Source: Ignavibacteria bacterium (GTDB lineage: Bacteria; Bacteroidota; Ignavibacteria; Ignavibacteriales; SURF-24). Taken from it: DNA of 64,000 bases. The notes under the pieces were generated by a model that saw only the letters and a program-made list of their open reading frames with translations, ran no database searches and had not been told where the DNA came from. Location of the stretch: contig JAAXKN010000021.1 in the NCBI GenBank assembly GCA_025612375.1, positions 1 through 64,000 on the forward strand, read 5' to 3'. Positions 26,440-34,918 of the stretch are shown piece after piece (positions within the stretch are counted from its first letter, which is position 1; every line of letters starts with the position of its first letter). Position numbers and translations under genes: made by a program.

Positions 26440-27423
26440 CTACTTGGTTCTTTCAAGAACCTTCACCACATCCTTTGCGAAATAGGTGATGATCATGTCC
26501 GCTCCCGCTCTTTTAATTGCAATGAGCGACTCCATCATAACCCTTTCCCCGTCAACCCAGCCGTTCTGTGCAGCTGCCTTAATAAGCGAGTATTCGCCGC
26601 TTACCTGGTATGCGGCCGTTGGCATTCCAAACCTTTCCTTTACGCGGTAGATGATATCGAGGTACGCCCCGGCAGGTTTAACCATAACCATGTCGGCTCC
26701 TTCCTCAATGTCTGACTCCACTTCCCTCAAGGCTTCCTCAGCATTTGCAACGTCCATCTGGTGCGAACGTCTGTCGCCGAAGGCTGGAGTGGATTCAGCT
26801 GCATCCCTGAAAGGCCCGTAGAAGCCTGATGCATACTTTGCTGCATAACTCATAATAGGGATCTTTGTAAAGCCCTTATAGTCGAGTGCTTTTCTGATGG
26901 CATATATTCTTCCGTCCATCATATCCGACGGCGCAATAATGTCTGCTCCGGCCTCGGCGTGCGAAACAGCTTCCTTTGCAAGAAGACTTACAGTCTCATC
27001 ATTTAACACTTCCTCGCCGTTAAGAAGGCCGCAGTGCCCGTGTGAAGTATATTCGCAGAGGCATACGTCTGTAATTACAAGCAGGTTTTTTACTTCAGCC
27101 TTTATTGCGCGTATTGCCTGCTGAATAATGCCGTTCTCGGCATAAGCCTCGGAACCCTGCTCGTCCTTGTGCTCCGGAATACCGAAAAGAAGAACCGCAG
27201 GAATACCCATTTGGGCTACTTCCTGGCATTCCTTTACTGCAACATCAACTGACATCTGGTATACGCCGGGCATCGATTTAATTTCATGCTTTATGTTCTC
27301 CCCATGAACTACAAAAAGGGGATAGATAAGATCGCTTTTATTTATGTGTGTTTCACGCACCATGTCCCTTATTATGGGATCATAGCGCAGTCGCCTTAAT
27401 CTTTTAGACGGGTAAACAGCCAT
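26440..27423 (-). CDS. hemB: Delta-aminolevulinic acid dehydratase (porphobilinogen synthase)
   Basis: A 327-residue enzyme that condenses two 5-aminolevulinates to porphobilinogen. It carries the Schiff-base lysines K196 ([17 protein letters not shown]) and K249 ([10 protein letters not shown]), and the zinc-type cysteine cluster C121, C123 and C131 in [16 protein letters not shown], so it is the Zn-dependent form. The start is the ATG at 27423, with GGAG six bases upstream; a TTG four codons earlier would overlap that site. It is the last gene of the heme cluster, 73 bases after hemY, and is followed by a terminator. Confidence 0.97.
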   Translation of the reverse strand: MAVYPSKRLRRLRYDPIIRDMVRETHINKSDLIYPLFVVHGENIKHEIKSMPGVYQMSVDVAVKECQEVAQMGIPAVLLFGIPEHKDEQGSEAYAENGIIQQAIRAIKAEVKNLLVITDVCLCEYTSHGHCGLLNGEEVLNDETVSLLAKEAVSHAEAGADIIAPSDMMDGRIYAIRKALDYKGFTKIPIMSYAAKYASGFYGPFRDAAESTPAFGDRRSHQMDVANAEEALREVESDIEEGADMVMVKPAGAYLDIIYRVKERFGMPTAAYQVSGEYSLIKAAAQNGWVDGERVMMESLIAIKRAGADMIITYFAKDVVKVLERTK

Positions 27424-27496
27424 TTCTAACTCCAATATTAAATTTGTTTTTATTCAGAGGGCGGAAAAGCTTTCCGTCCTTATTAACTTAATTTTA

Positions 27497-28870
27497 TTAT
27501 AACAGCGCAAGGGCTCTTCTGTAAACCACTTCCGAGTTTTTAATGCAGTCGCCTACAGAGATTCCGCCCCTGTAGTTGCCGCTTAAAAGTATTCCCCTGT
27601 GGGCTTTTTCAAACTCTTCGAAATACTTTTCATGCTCAATGTAGCCCAGATTGTACTGAGGGATTGCCTTGGGCCACATCCTGTCTGTCCTGTACTGCGG
27701 CATCCCCGTTATTTTCATAACTTCCTGAAACTCTTTTAACACCTGGCGAATCAGGTCTTCCTTATTCATCTCATCAAAAAGCTGCGGTGATCTTGCACCG
27801 CCTACAAAAATTGTAAATGACGCAAAGCCCTCGGGTGCCCTGTTAGGAAATATTACCGAGCTCCATATTGCGCCCAGATACGATTTATTCTCTTTCTGCG
27901 GAATTAAATACCCGAAGCCGTCCAGTGGCTGCCCTATTGACTCTTCCTTGTAGCCCAGATAGAGCACCATAACAGGCGGATAATAAATTGATTTCAGATG
28001 ACTGAACAGGTTTTGATCCATTCCCTGGAACAGGTAGCCCGCAGCATGCGCCGGAAGGGTTGAAATTACAACGTCTGCTGAAACCGTCTCTTCCGTGCCG
28101 TTTTTCTTGTACTTTACTTCGTACGTGCTTCCGCTTTTTTTGATGTCTGTTACTTCGGCGCTGAGTATAACATTGTCCTTCATCGTTGAGGCAATAGTCT
28201 TCGGAAATGTCTGCATGCCGTTCTTGAAGGAAAACATTCTTGCGCTCTGCTTCGACTTCTCGGCATTCTGCTTCCTTTCCTTTGCGCCCTTTATCATTCC
28301 TTTTATAAGGCCGCCGTACTCTTCCTCCAGACGGTAAAGCTTGGGGAAAGCCGACTTTACGCTCAGCTCATCCGGGTTGCCTGCAAAGACCCCGGCTACA
28401 AAGGGATTAATGGCATAATCCAGAAACTCCTGCCCCAGACGCCTTTTTACAAAATCGGCAATCGACTGGTAGTATCCGTCGTTGGATTTTCCTACGAACG
28501 GTTCCTTCAGGAGCCTCAGCTTTCCCTGCGCCGAAAACAGACCTGTACTGAGAAATTTAATGGGATCCGTAGGAAGCGCGTGCAGCTTTCCGTCCCTTAA
28601 AATATATCTCTTATTTCCTTCAGAACTGGCATAGATCATTTCATCAGAAATACCTGTTTCCTCAACTATCTGACGTATGAGGGGAGTTGTCTCAAGTCCG
28701 CTGTTCGGACCGTAATCCACAAGAAATTCATTATCCCAGGTGCTCATCATTGCACCGCCCGGTTCACTTCCTTTTTCAATTACGGTAACATCAACACCGT
28801 CTTTTTTCAACCAGTAGGCCGCAGCCAGCCCGGATATTCCGGCACCAAGTATAACCACTTTTTTGTTCAT
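27497..28870 (-). CDS. hemY: Protoporphyrinogen oxidase (oxygen-dependent, HemY type)
   Basis: A 457-residue FAD enzyme that oxidises protoporphyrinogen IX (or coproporphyrinogen III) to the porphyrin. The FAD motif is VVILGAGISGLAAAYWLKKDG at residues 4-24, and EPGGAM follows. Interior signatures include FLVDYGPNSGLETTPLI and FVAGVFAGNPDELSVKSAFP, both typical of PPOX; the C-terminal GILLSGNYRGGISVGDCI binds FAD. The gene is often labelled hemG in related genomes, but the protein is not the short flavodoxin HemG. It needs O2 in known members, whereas HemN next door does not. Confidence 0.93.
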   Translation of the reverse strand: MNKKVVILGAGISGLAAAYWLKKDGVDVTVIEKGSEPGGAMMSTWDNEFLVDYGPNSGLETTPLIRQIVEETGISDEMIYASSEGNKRYILRDGKLHALPTDPIKFLSTGLFSAQGKLRLLKEPFVGKSNDGYYQSIADFVKRRLGQEFLDYAINPFVAGVFAGNPDELSVKSAFPKLYRLEEEYGGLIKGMIKGAKERKQNAEKSKQSARMFSFKNGMQTFPKTIASTMKDNVILSAEVTDIKKSGSTYEVKYKKNGTEETVSADVVISTLPAHAAGYLFQGMDQNLFSHLKSIYYPPVMVLYLGYKEESIGQPLDGFGYLIPQKENKSYLGAIWSSVIFPNRAPEGFASFTIFVGGARSPQLFDEMNKEDLIRQVLKEFQEVMKITGMPQYRTDRMWPKAIPQYNLGYIEHEKYFEEFEKAHRGILLSGNYRGGISVGDCIKNSEVVYRRALALL

Positions 28871-28915
28871 TGTCTTCCGGATTTATTTGTACATTTATTT
28901 GAATGTTCAGGAATA

Positions 28916-29884
28916 TTAAACTTTTTCCGCACCGTTTAACTTCTTCAATACTTCCTCACACAACGCCTCAACAAAAAGAGACGATTCATTCAATCCCGTC
29001 ATTACAACGTAATTCTCTATACCTGCCTTATCTGCTATGTGCCTGTACTCAATCCCTAACTCATAAAGAGTCTCAACATGATCCGATACAAAACTTACGG
29101 GAATTAAAAGCAGATGCTTTTTCCCCGCCTGCGCCATCTCCTGAATCTTATCCTTCGTCGATGGCTCAAGCCACTTGATGGGACCAACCTTGCTCTGGAA
29201 ACACTCCACAAACTCATGCGAGTTCTTCCTTTCTTCCATTACAGCCTTAACCGTCTTCTTTATCTGGTGACTGTAAGGGTCTCCTCTTTTTACATAGCTT
29301 ACCGGAGTTCCGTGCGCGCTGAATACCAGCACCACGTCTTTTCTTACATCCTCCGGAAACTTTAACAGGGCTTCATCAATCCTTTCATTGATCGCCCTTA
29401 TATATGCCGAATTGTCAAAATAATCGTTAACGGGAATAACCCTGGCCGCGCTGTTCTTAAACGCCCTGTTCCATTCATTAAATGAGGAGCCCGTAGTGGA
29501 GCTGGAAAAGTGGGGATACAGTGGAAGCAGTACAACCTCCTCATAACCCTTCTCCGCAACCTCTGCGGCAACTTTGTCCGTAAGAGGATTCCAGTACCTC
29601 ATTGCGGTATATACATCCGCATCCACGCCTGACTTCCTTAAACTCTCTTCCAGGCTTTTTCTCTGCAGCTCCGTCCAGTAGCCTATGGGCGACTTGCCGC
29701 CAATAAGTTTGTACTCTTCTACAACCTTCGGAGCCCTTCTTCCTGCGATAACCTTTGCCATAAAATCCTGGAACGGCAGATTGAATATATCCGTATCACT
29801 GAACAGATTCTTTAAGAACGGCTCAACAGCCTCCAGCGAATCCGGCCCCCCCAGATTAAACAGCACTACCGCAGTTTTCGTCAT
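28916..29884 (-). CDS. hemH: Ferrochelatase
   Basis: A 322-residue enzyme that inserts Fe2+ into the porphyrin. Signatures are the N-terminal VVLFNLGGPDSLEAVEPFLKNLF, the FSAHGTPVSYVKRGDPY loop with the metal-site His, and the CFQSKVGPIKWLEPSTKDKI plus SFVSDHVETLYELGIEY segments. The length is typical of bacterial soluble forms. Its ATG overlaps the hemN stop by four bases (ATGA), so hemN and hemH are translationally coupled. With hemY it completes heme b formation. Confidence 0.96.
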   Translation of the reverse strand: MTKTAVVLFNLGGPDSLEAVEPFLKNLFSDTDIFNLPFQDFMAKVIAGRRAPKVVEEYKLIGGKSPIGYWTELQRKSLEESLRKSGVDADVYTAMRYWNPLTDKVAAEVAEKGYEEVVLLPLYPHFSSSTTGSSFNEWNRAFKNSAARVIPVNDYFDNSAYIRAINERIDEALLKFPEDVRKDVVLVFSAHGTPVSYVKRGDPYSHQIKKTVKAVMEERKNSHEFVECFQSKVGPIKWLEPSTKDKIQEMAQAGKKHLLLIPVSFVSDHVETLYELGIEYRHIADKAGIENYVVMTGLNESSLFVEALCEEVLKKLNGAEKV

Positions 29885-31257
29885 ACAGTCCTCGAATATT
29901 TTGCGGTATCTTCTTTTCTTTCAATATAGCCGTCAAAGTTCATTGCAATGTTCCTTATAAGAAGCCTTCCCATTTCTGTAACCTGAACCTTCTCATTCGT
30001 TACGGAAACAAGCCCGTCGCCAATCATCTCCTTCAGGTTGTTGAGCCCCCATGCAAAGTACTCGCGGAAATTAATCTTAAACTCGTTTTCAATCTTTGGT
30101 ATATCAAGCTCAAAGTCGCACATAAGCCTCATTATAACCTGATGCCTCAGGTAATCATCATCGCTCAGGCGGTAGCCCTTCATAACCGGAAGCACTTCGC
30201 TGTCAATTGCCTGAAAATACTCTTTCTCCGTTTTATAATTCTGCGCGTAAATTCTCTGAAGCTGGCTTATAGCAGTAATGCCCATTGCATAAAGATCTGC
30301 TCCCGCGTGGGTCGAATAACCCTGGAAATTCCTGTAGAGCTTTTTCTCACGCAATGCAACTGCAAGCTCGTCGTCGGGCTTTGCAAAGTGATCCATGCCT
30401 ATAAAGACATATCCTGCCGAAGTAAGCTTTTCAACCGTCATCTTTAATATCTGAAGCTTCTCTTCAGCCTGCGGAAGATCCTCTGCGTGAATTAATGCCA
30501 TGTGTTTCTTAAGCCACGGAAGGTGCGCATAATTAAATACCGCAATCCTGTCGGGCGAAATATCTATTACCTTATCCACCGTCTGTGCAAACGTTTCAAT
30601 TGTCTGGAAGGGGAGCCCGTACATAAGATCGAGATTAATGCTGTGGAATCCCAGCTCACGCACCCACTGGACGGTCTGCCTTGTAATATCCTCGGGCTGA
30701 ATTCTGTTTACAGCCTTCTGCACCTTCTCGTCAAAATCCTGTACTCCCATGCTTATCCTGTTAAAGCCGCCTTCGCGCAAAGCCGCAACGTGCTCCCGCG
30801 TAAGATCCCTCGGGTCAATTTCGCATCCGGCCTCAATGTCGCTTTTGAAACTAAACGACTGGCTGATGTATTTAATGAGGTCTGCAATTTCATCGGGATT
30901 CAGGTGCGTCGGTGTTCCGCCGCCCCAGTGCAGCTGTGCAACCTTCCTGTCAGGAAGAATATAAGCTCTCAGCATGTCAATTTCTTTCTTAAGGTACTTA
31001 ACGTACTCTTTCACCCTGTCACGGTTGCGTGTAACAAGCATGTTGCATCCGCAGAAGTAGCACAGCGTGTCGCAGAAAGGAATATGATAATAAAGTGAAA
31101 GATCAGGCAGATTCTGTCCGTAATTTGTTTTAATTATTTCATCCAGATACTGCTCGTGCTTAAAACTGTCATTGAACTGCGGCGCCGTGGGATAACTGGT
31201 ATAACGCGGCCCCGGCTTATCGTACTTCTTTATCATATCCAAATCTATCGTAAACAT
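29881..31257 (-). CDS. hemN: Oxygen-independent coproporphyrinogen III oxidase
   Basis: A radical-SAM enzyme of about 458 residues that decarboxylates coproporphyrinogen III. The 4Fe-4S cluster is bound by the CxxxCxxC motif (C62, C66, C69, with a further Cys at 71) in HIPFCDTLCYFCGC. PGPRYTSYPTAPQF is the family's N-terminal signature and LHWGGGTPTHLNPDEI follows. I start at ATG 31257, because GGAG lies nine bases upstream; an ATG five codons earlier is the alternative. The stop overlaps the hemH start. The preceding gap from hemE (about 200 bases) holds several hairpins. Confidence 0.95.
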   Translation of the reverse strand: MFTIDLDMIKKYDKPGPRYTSYPTAPQFNDSFKHEQYLDEIIKTNYGQNLPDLSLYYHIPFCDTLCYFCGCNMLVTRNRDRVKEYVKYLKKEIDMLRAYILPDRKVAQLHWGGGTPTHLNPDEIADLIKYISQSFSFKSDIEAGCEIDPRDLTREHVAALREGGFNRISMGVQDFDEKVQKAVNRIQPEDITRQTVQWVRELGFHSINLDLMYGLPFQTIETFAQTVDKVIDISPDRIAVFNYAHLPWLKKHMALIHAEDLPQAEEKLQILKMTVEKLTSAGYVFIGMDHFAKPDDELAVALREKKLYRNFQGYSTHAGADLYAMGITAISQLQRIYAQNYKTEKEYFQAIDSEVLPVMKGYRLSDDDYLRHQVIMRLMCDFELDIPKIENEFKINFREYFAWGLNNLKEMIGDGLVSVTNEKVQVTEMGRLLIRNIAMNFDGYIERKEDTAKYSRTV

Positions 31258-31306
31258 CTTTCTTTTCTCCATTATTAAAATTCTTTATTTTGTCCCGATT
31301 CAATCT

Positions 31307-31458
31307 GGGGCTAAAGCCCCAACGAGAGAGGGGGAATTCCGATCCACGAGCTAAAGCTCGTGGCTATTCAATTGAGCCCGCCTCGGCGGGCTTTCTCAGC
31401 CTGAATAGCCACGACCTTCAGGTCGTGGATAAATGGTTCAAAAATATTTTTGGGCTTT
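31307..31458. repeat. Four to five hairpins inside the heme cluster (family B and others)
   Basis: In the hemE-hemN gap: GGGGCT-AA-AGCCCC (31307-31320), CCACGAGCT-AA-AGCTCGTGG (31344-31363), AGCCCGCC-TC-GGCGGGCT (31375-31392), CCACGACCT-TC-AGGTCGTGG (31409-31428), and a GGGGCT/AGCCCC half element near 31452. Every arm is perfect. The 8-bp GC stem is followed by TTCTC on the plus strand only, so it is not an obvious stop for the minus-strand heme mRNA. They may modulate RNA stability or read-through. Confidence 0.75.
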
Positions 31459-31470
31459 AGCCCCGGATCT

Positions 31471-32517
31471 TTATTTATGAAATTCGGCGCTCTCTTCCTT
31501 AACAATCCTCACCAGCGCCTTCAGATTCTCCGGATCCACATCCGGAAGAATCCCGTGGCCCAGATTGAACACATGCCCCGTCCCTTCACCGTACGACCTC
31601 ATTACATCCATAGCTCTCTTTCTTATAACATCCTGATTGGCATACAGCACGCAGGGATCCATATTCCCCTGAAGTGCCACTTTACTGCCCACGAGCTTTC
31701 TCACACTCCCTAAATCCATCGTCCAGTCCAGCCCCAATACATCAGCACCCGAATCCGCAAGCTCGCCTATATTATAATGCACTCCCTTGGCAAATACAAT
31801 AACGGGCTCATCTTTTTTCTTCAGCTCCGAGATAACCCGTGTAATATATTGTAAAGAAAATTCCCTGAAATCATCAGGGGCAAGAATTCCGCCCCACGTA
31901 TCAAATATCTGTACCGCGTTAACTCCCGCCTCTATCTTGGCCGAAAGATAATCCGCCACGGCTTTTGAAATCATCTCCAGAAGCTCGTGCGCAAGCCTTG
32001 GCTCGTCATAAATCATCTTCTTGATCAAAGAGAAATTCTTGGACCCTCTCCCTTCCACCATATACGTCAGAAGCGTCCAGGGCGACCCGCTGAAACCTAT
32101 GAGCGGAACCCTTCCCTGAAGAGCCTCTTTAGTCACTTTAACAGCATCCAGAACATACTTAAGATCCTTATAAGGATCAATTACCTTTAAGCTCTTTGCA
32201 TCATCCTTTGTGCGCACCGGGTTGTGGAATATTGGCCCTTTCCCCTCGTGCATCTCAAGCTTGAGGCCCATGGCCTCGGGTATAACAAGAATGTCCGAGA
32301 ATATAATTGCCGCGTCCACGCCTATAATATCCACCGGCTGAATTGTCACTTCGCTTGCCAGCTCGGGCGTTTTGCACATAGTCAGAAAATCGGCTTTTTC
32401 CCTTACGGCCCTGTATTCCGGCAGATACCTTCCTGCCTGACGCATAACCCATATTGGCGTGCGTTCAACCGCCTGCCTTCTGCAGGCCCTTAAAAATAGG
32501 TCGTTCTGTATCTTCAA
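31471..32517 (-). CDS. hemE: Uroporphyrinogen decarboxylase
   Basis: A 348-residue enzyme that converts uroporphyrinogen III to coproporphyrinogen III. It has the N-terminal RTPIWVMRQAGRYLPEYRAVR signature, IGFSGSPWTLLTYMVEG, and the C-terminal LQGNMDPCVLY and HVFNLGHGILPDVDPEN motifs. The start is a TTG at 32517, backed by AGGAG eight bases upstream; this TTG overlaps the stop of the TetR-HemD gene by four bases (TTGA), which indicates translational coupling. Confidence 0.96.
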   Translation of the reverse strand: MKIQNDLFLRACRRQAVERTPIWVMRQAGRYLPEYRAVREKADFLTMCKTPELASEVTIQPVDIIGVDAAIIFSDILVIPEAMGLKLEMHEGKGPIFHNPVRTKDDAKSLKVIDPYKDLKYVLDAVKVTKEALQGRVPLIGFSGSPWTLLTYMVEGRGSKNFSLIKKMIYDEPRLAHELLEMISKAVADYLSAKIEAGVNAVQIFDTWGGILAPDDFREFSLQYITRVISELKKKDEPVIVFAKGVHYNIGELADSGADVLGLDWTMDLGSVRKLVGSKVALQGNMDPCVLYANQDVIRKRAMDVMRSYGEGTGHVFNLGHGILPDVDPENLKALVRIVKEESAEFHK

Positions 32518-33932
32518 TAAACTGTCTCCTGGCTTGATGCTGTTTTGCTGATTAAATAATAGTCTGCTGCCGCTCTTAAAACACCTTCCATCGTGTACTC
32601 TTTGGGAAGTATATCTACTCTTAAACCCGACTTCTCAATCTCACTTGCCGTCGTGGGACCAATGGCCGCAACGGCAAAATCCTCAAAGTACTTGCTTACA
32701 TCTTTAACCTCCATTATTTCCAGGAAGTTTCTATACGATGATGGACTCGTAAAAATGAACAGGTCGGGCTTCGAACTCTTTAACTTGTCTTTATATAAAC
32801 TTATGCTTTCTTTCGATGGCACGGCAACGCTGTAAGCCGCAGCCGCACTTACATTCGCCCCCATCTGCCTTAAGGCTTCCTGAAGCTCTCCTCTTGCAAT
32901 TGCGGAAGAGGGGATAAATACATTTTTCCCCTTAAGATCTTCTTCACCTAAACCCGCAATCATTCCCGAAGCGCTGAACTCCTTGGGCACCATGCTGACT
33001 GTAATTCCCATCTTCTCACACACAGTAGAAGTTTTCTTTCCTACTGCCAGAACCTTCAGCTTCGAATAGTCGGGTTTTACCCCAAGCTCCTCGCATCTTT
33101 TAAGAAACATCTTAACAGCGTTAGCCGAAGTGAAAATGAGAATGTCTGTTTTATTAAGATCCTTAACAGCACTGTCAAACTCCTTCCAGTCCTCAGGCGG
33201 CACAACTTCAAGAGTAGGGAAGATTACAACGCCCGCGCCGCTGTCAGTAAAAAGTGCTGCCGACTCCTTCGAATCCTCCTCGGCTCTCGTTATAACAACC
33301 GTCCTGTTCTCCAGCGGAAGCTTCTTTTTGCTTCTGCTTAAGCCCTTCAGAATAAAATCAAAAAGCCTTTCCCTTTCATCCGTAATTTCATCTTTTGTGT
33401 AGCTGCCTGCAACGGCGCGGCCTACCGCGGCATAAATGCTTCCAAGCACCACCTGCGCCGCAAAATCGGGGTCAGACGTAAAGAAAACATTTTCCTTTAC
33501 GCCTTCACTTATAATCTCCTTCAGCGCGTCATTAAGCTCGGTTTTCCTTTCCCTGAACTCCGAGCACGAAGAGCTCTGCGCGTTAAGGTTATCTTTCTGG
33601 AACATGATAAAGAAACAAGAGTACTTTACCATGAACATGTAATTGTGTATTACAAAAGAGTGCAGCGACTCCACAGCCGTCGCCTCTTCCTTAATTCTTG
33701 TCTTAAGTGAGCTGATGAGGTTCGTCATCCTGGTAAGCATGATGGAAAAATATAGATCCTCCTTCGAGGCAAAGTAATTATAAAGCGTGCCCTTGGCAAT
33801 TGAAGCCATCCTGGCCACGTCCTCCATCATCACTTCATGAAAACTGTTCTCCGAAAAAAGCCGCGATGCCGCCTCAATTATCCTTTCACGCTTGTGATTT
33901 TTTTTATCCGTTATTTTTCCCTTATCAGCCAA
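32514..33932 (-). CDS. hemD: TetR-family regulator fused to uroporphyrinogen-III synthase (HemD)
   Basis: A 472-residue two-part protein. Residues 13-60 form a TetR-type helix-turn-helix (RERIIEAASRLFSENSFHEV, GTLYNYFASKEDLYFSIML) and about 65-200 a TetR-like ligand/dimer domain. After a basic linker (SRSKKKLPLE), residues 208-462 are a complete uroporphyrinogen-III synthase with TVVITRAEED, IFTSANAV (267-273), IFTSPSSYRNF (393-403) and AAIGPTTASEIEKSG (422-436). HemD closes hydroxymethylbilane to uroporphyrinogen III. The start is a TTG at 33932; the next ATG (residue 35) would cut the helix-turn-helix. It lies 12 bases after hemC and overlaps hemE. I infer an autoregulating enzyme-regulator for this operon; DNA binding is unproven. 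No stop or frameshift separates the halves. Confidence 0.92.
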   Translation of the reverse strand: MADKGKITDKKNHKRERIIEAASRLFSENSFHEVMMEDVARMASIAKGTLYNYFASKEDLYFSIMLTRMTNLISSLKTRIKEEATAVESLHSFVIHNYMFMVKYSCFFIMFQKDNLNAQSSSCSEFRERKTELNDALKEIISEGVKENVFFTSDPDFAAQVVLGSIYAAVGRAVAGSYTKDEITDERERLFDFILKGLSRSKKKLPLENRTVVITRAEEDSKESAALFTDSGAGVVIFPTLEVVPPEDWKEFDSAVKDLNKTDILIFTSANAVKMFLKRCEELGVKPDYSKLKVLAVGKKTSTVCEKMGITVSMVPKEFSASGMIAGLGEEDLKGKNVFIPSSAIARGELQEALRQMGANVSAAAAYSVAVPSKESISLYKDKLKSSKPDLFIFTSPSSYRNFLEIMEVKDVSKYFEDFAVAAIGPTTASEIEKSGLRVDILPKEYTMEGVLRAAADYYLISKTASSQETVY

Positions 33933-33944
33933 AAGTAAAATCTC

Positions 33945-34889
33945 TTATTTTAATCGTATGTTTTTGTAGATGTCTTCCAGTATCTCGCCGGCCCCGGCCT
34001 TAACCAGATCCTTTGCAAGCTGCCGCCCGAGCTTTGCGCTGTCTTTTTTGCTCCCGCGCAGCTTCTTCCTGAACGTTACAGAGCCGTCAATTGCCCCTAC
34101 AATGCCGTCAAGATAAAGCCCGTTCGGCCTAACCTGCGCATAAGCACCAATCGGCACCTGGCAGCCGCCTTCAAGCGCCTTTAAGAATGCGCGCTCTGCC
34201 ATTGCTGCCGTAAATGTCTCTTCGTCGTGCACCGACTGCAGTATCTCATAAACCATTTCGTTATCCGTGTGGATCTCAAGACCCAGAGCCCCCTGGCCTA
34301 CGGCCGGAAGTATCTCTTCAGTAGGAATAATTGACGAAATATGCTTCTTTAAGCCCAGGCGCTCAACTCCCGCGCGGGCAAGTATAATTGCATCCCATTC
34401 CGATTCTTCAAATTTCTTAATGCGTGTGGGAACGTTTCCCCTCAGCTCCACAATCTTAATATCCGGCCTCATGTGCAGCAGCTGCGAACGCCTCCTTAAA
34501 GAACCCGTTGCAACAACGGCACCTTCCTTTAAGTCCAAAAGCGTCATTCCTTTCTTTCCTGCAATAAGCGCATCCTCCACCGGGTGGCGCTTTGTAACTG
34601 CCGCAAGCCTCAGCCCTTCCGGTATATCCGTCTGTAGGTCCTTAAGACTGTGCACCGCAAGATCAACATTGCGGTTTAGAAGCTCAACTTCCAGCTCCTT
34701 GGTAAATAAACCCTTGTCGCCAATCTTGGACAGGGCAACGTCAAGGATCTTGTCGCCCTTGGTCTTTATAAGCCTGATTTCAACGGAAACCGACCTGTTT
34801 TTCTTTTCAATTTCTTTCTTTATAAAATTTGACTGCCACAGAGCAAGCTCGCTGCCGCGTGATCCTATAATAATGGTTTGTTTTTTCAA
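33945..34889 (-). CDS. hemC: Hydroxymethylbilane synthase (porphobilinogen deaminase)
   Basis: A 314-residue enzyme that polymerises four porphobilinogens. The dipyrromethane cofactor is attached to Cys243 in ALEGGCQVPIGAYAQV. TIIIGSRGSELALWQSNFIKK and TGSLRRRSQLLHMRPDIKIVELRGNVPTRI are family signatures. The start is a TTG at 34889 with GAGGG five to six bases upstream; no in-frame ATG fits. It lies 29 bases after hemA and 12 before the TetR-hemD fusion. Confidence 0.96.
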   Translation of the reverse strand: MKKQTIIIGSRGSELALWQSNFIKKEIEKKNRSVSVEIRLIKTKGDKILDVALSKIGDKGLFTKELEVELLNRNVDLAVHSLKDLQTDIPEGLRLAAVTKRHPVEDALIAGKKGMTLLDLKEGAVVATGSLRRRSQLLHMRPDIKIVELRGNVPTRIKKFEESEWDAIILARAGVERLGLKKHISSIIPTEEILPAVGQGALGLEIHTDNEMVYEILQSVHDEETFTAAMAERAFLKALEGGCQVPIGAYAQVRPNGLYLDGIVGAIDGSVTFRKKLRGSKKDSAKLGRQLAKDLVKAGAGEILEDIYKNIRLK

Positions 34890-34918
34890 TTATTCCCTCT
34901 GAAAATTCAGTTTTAATT

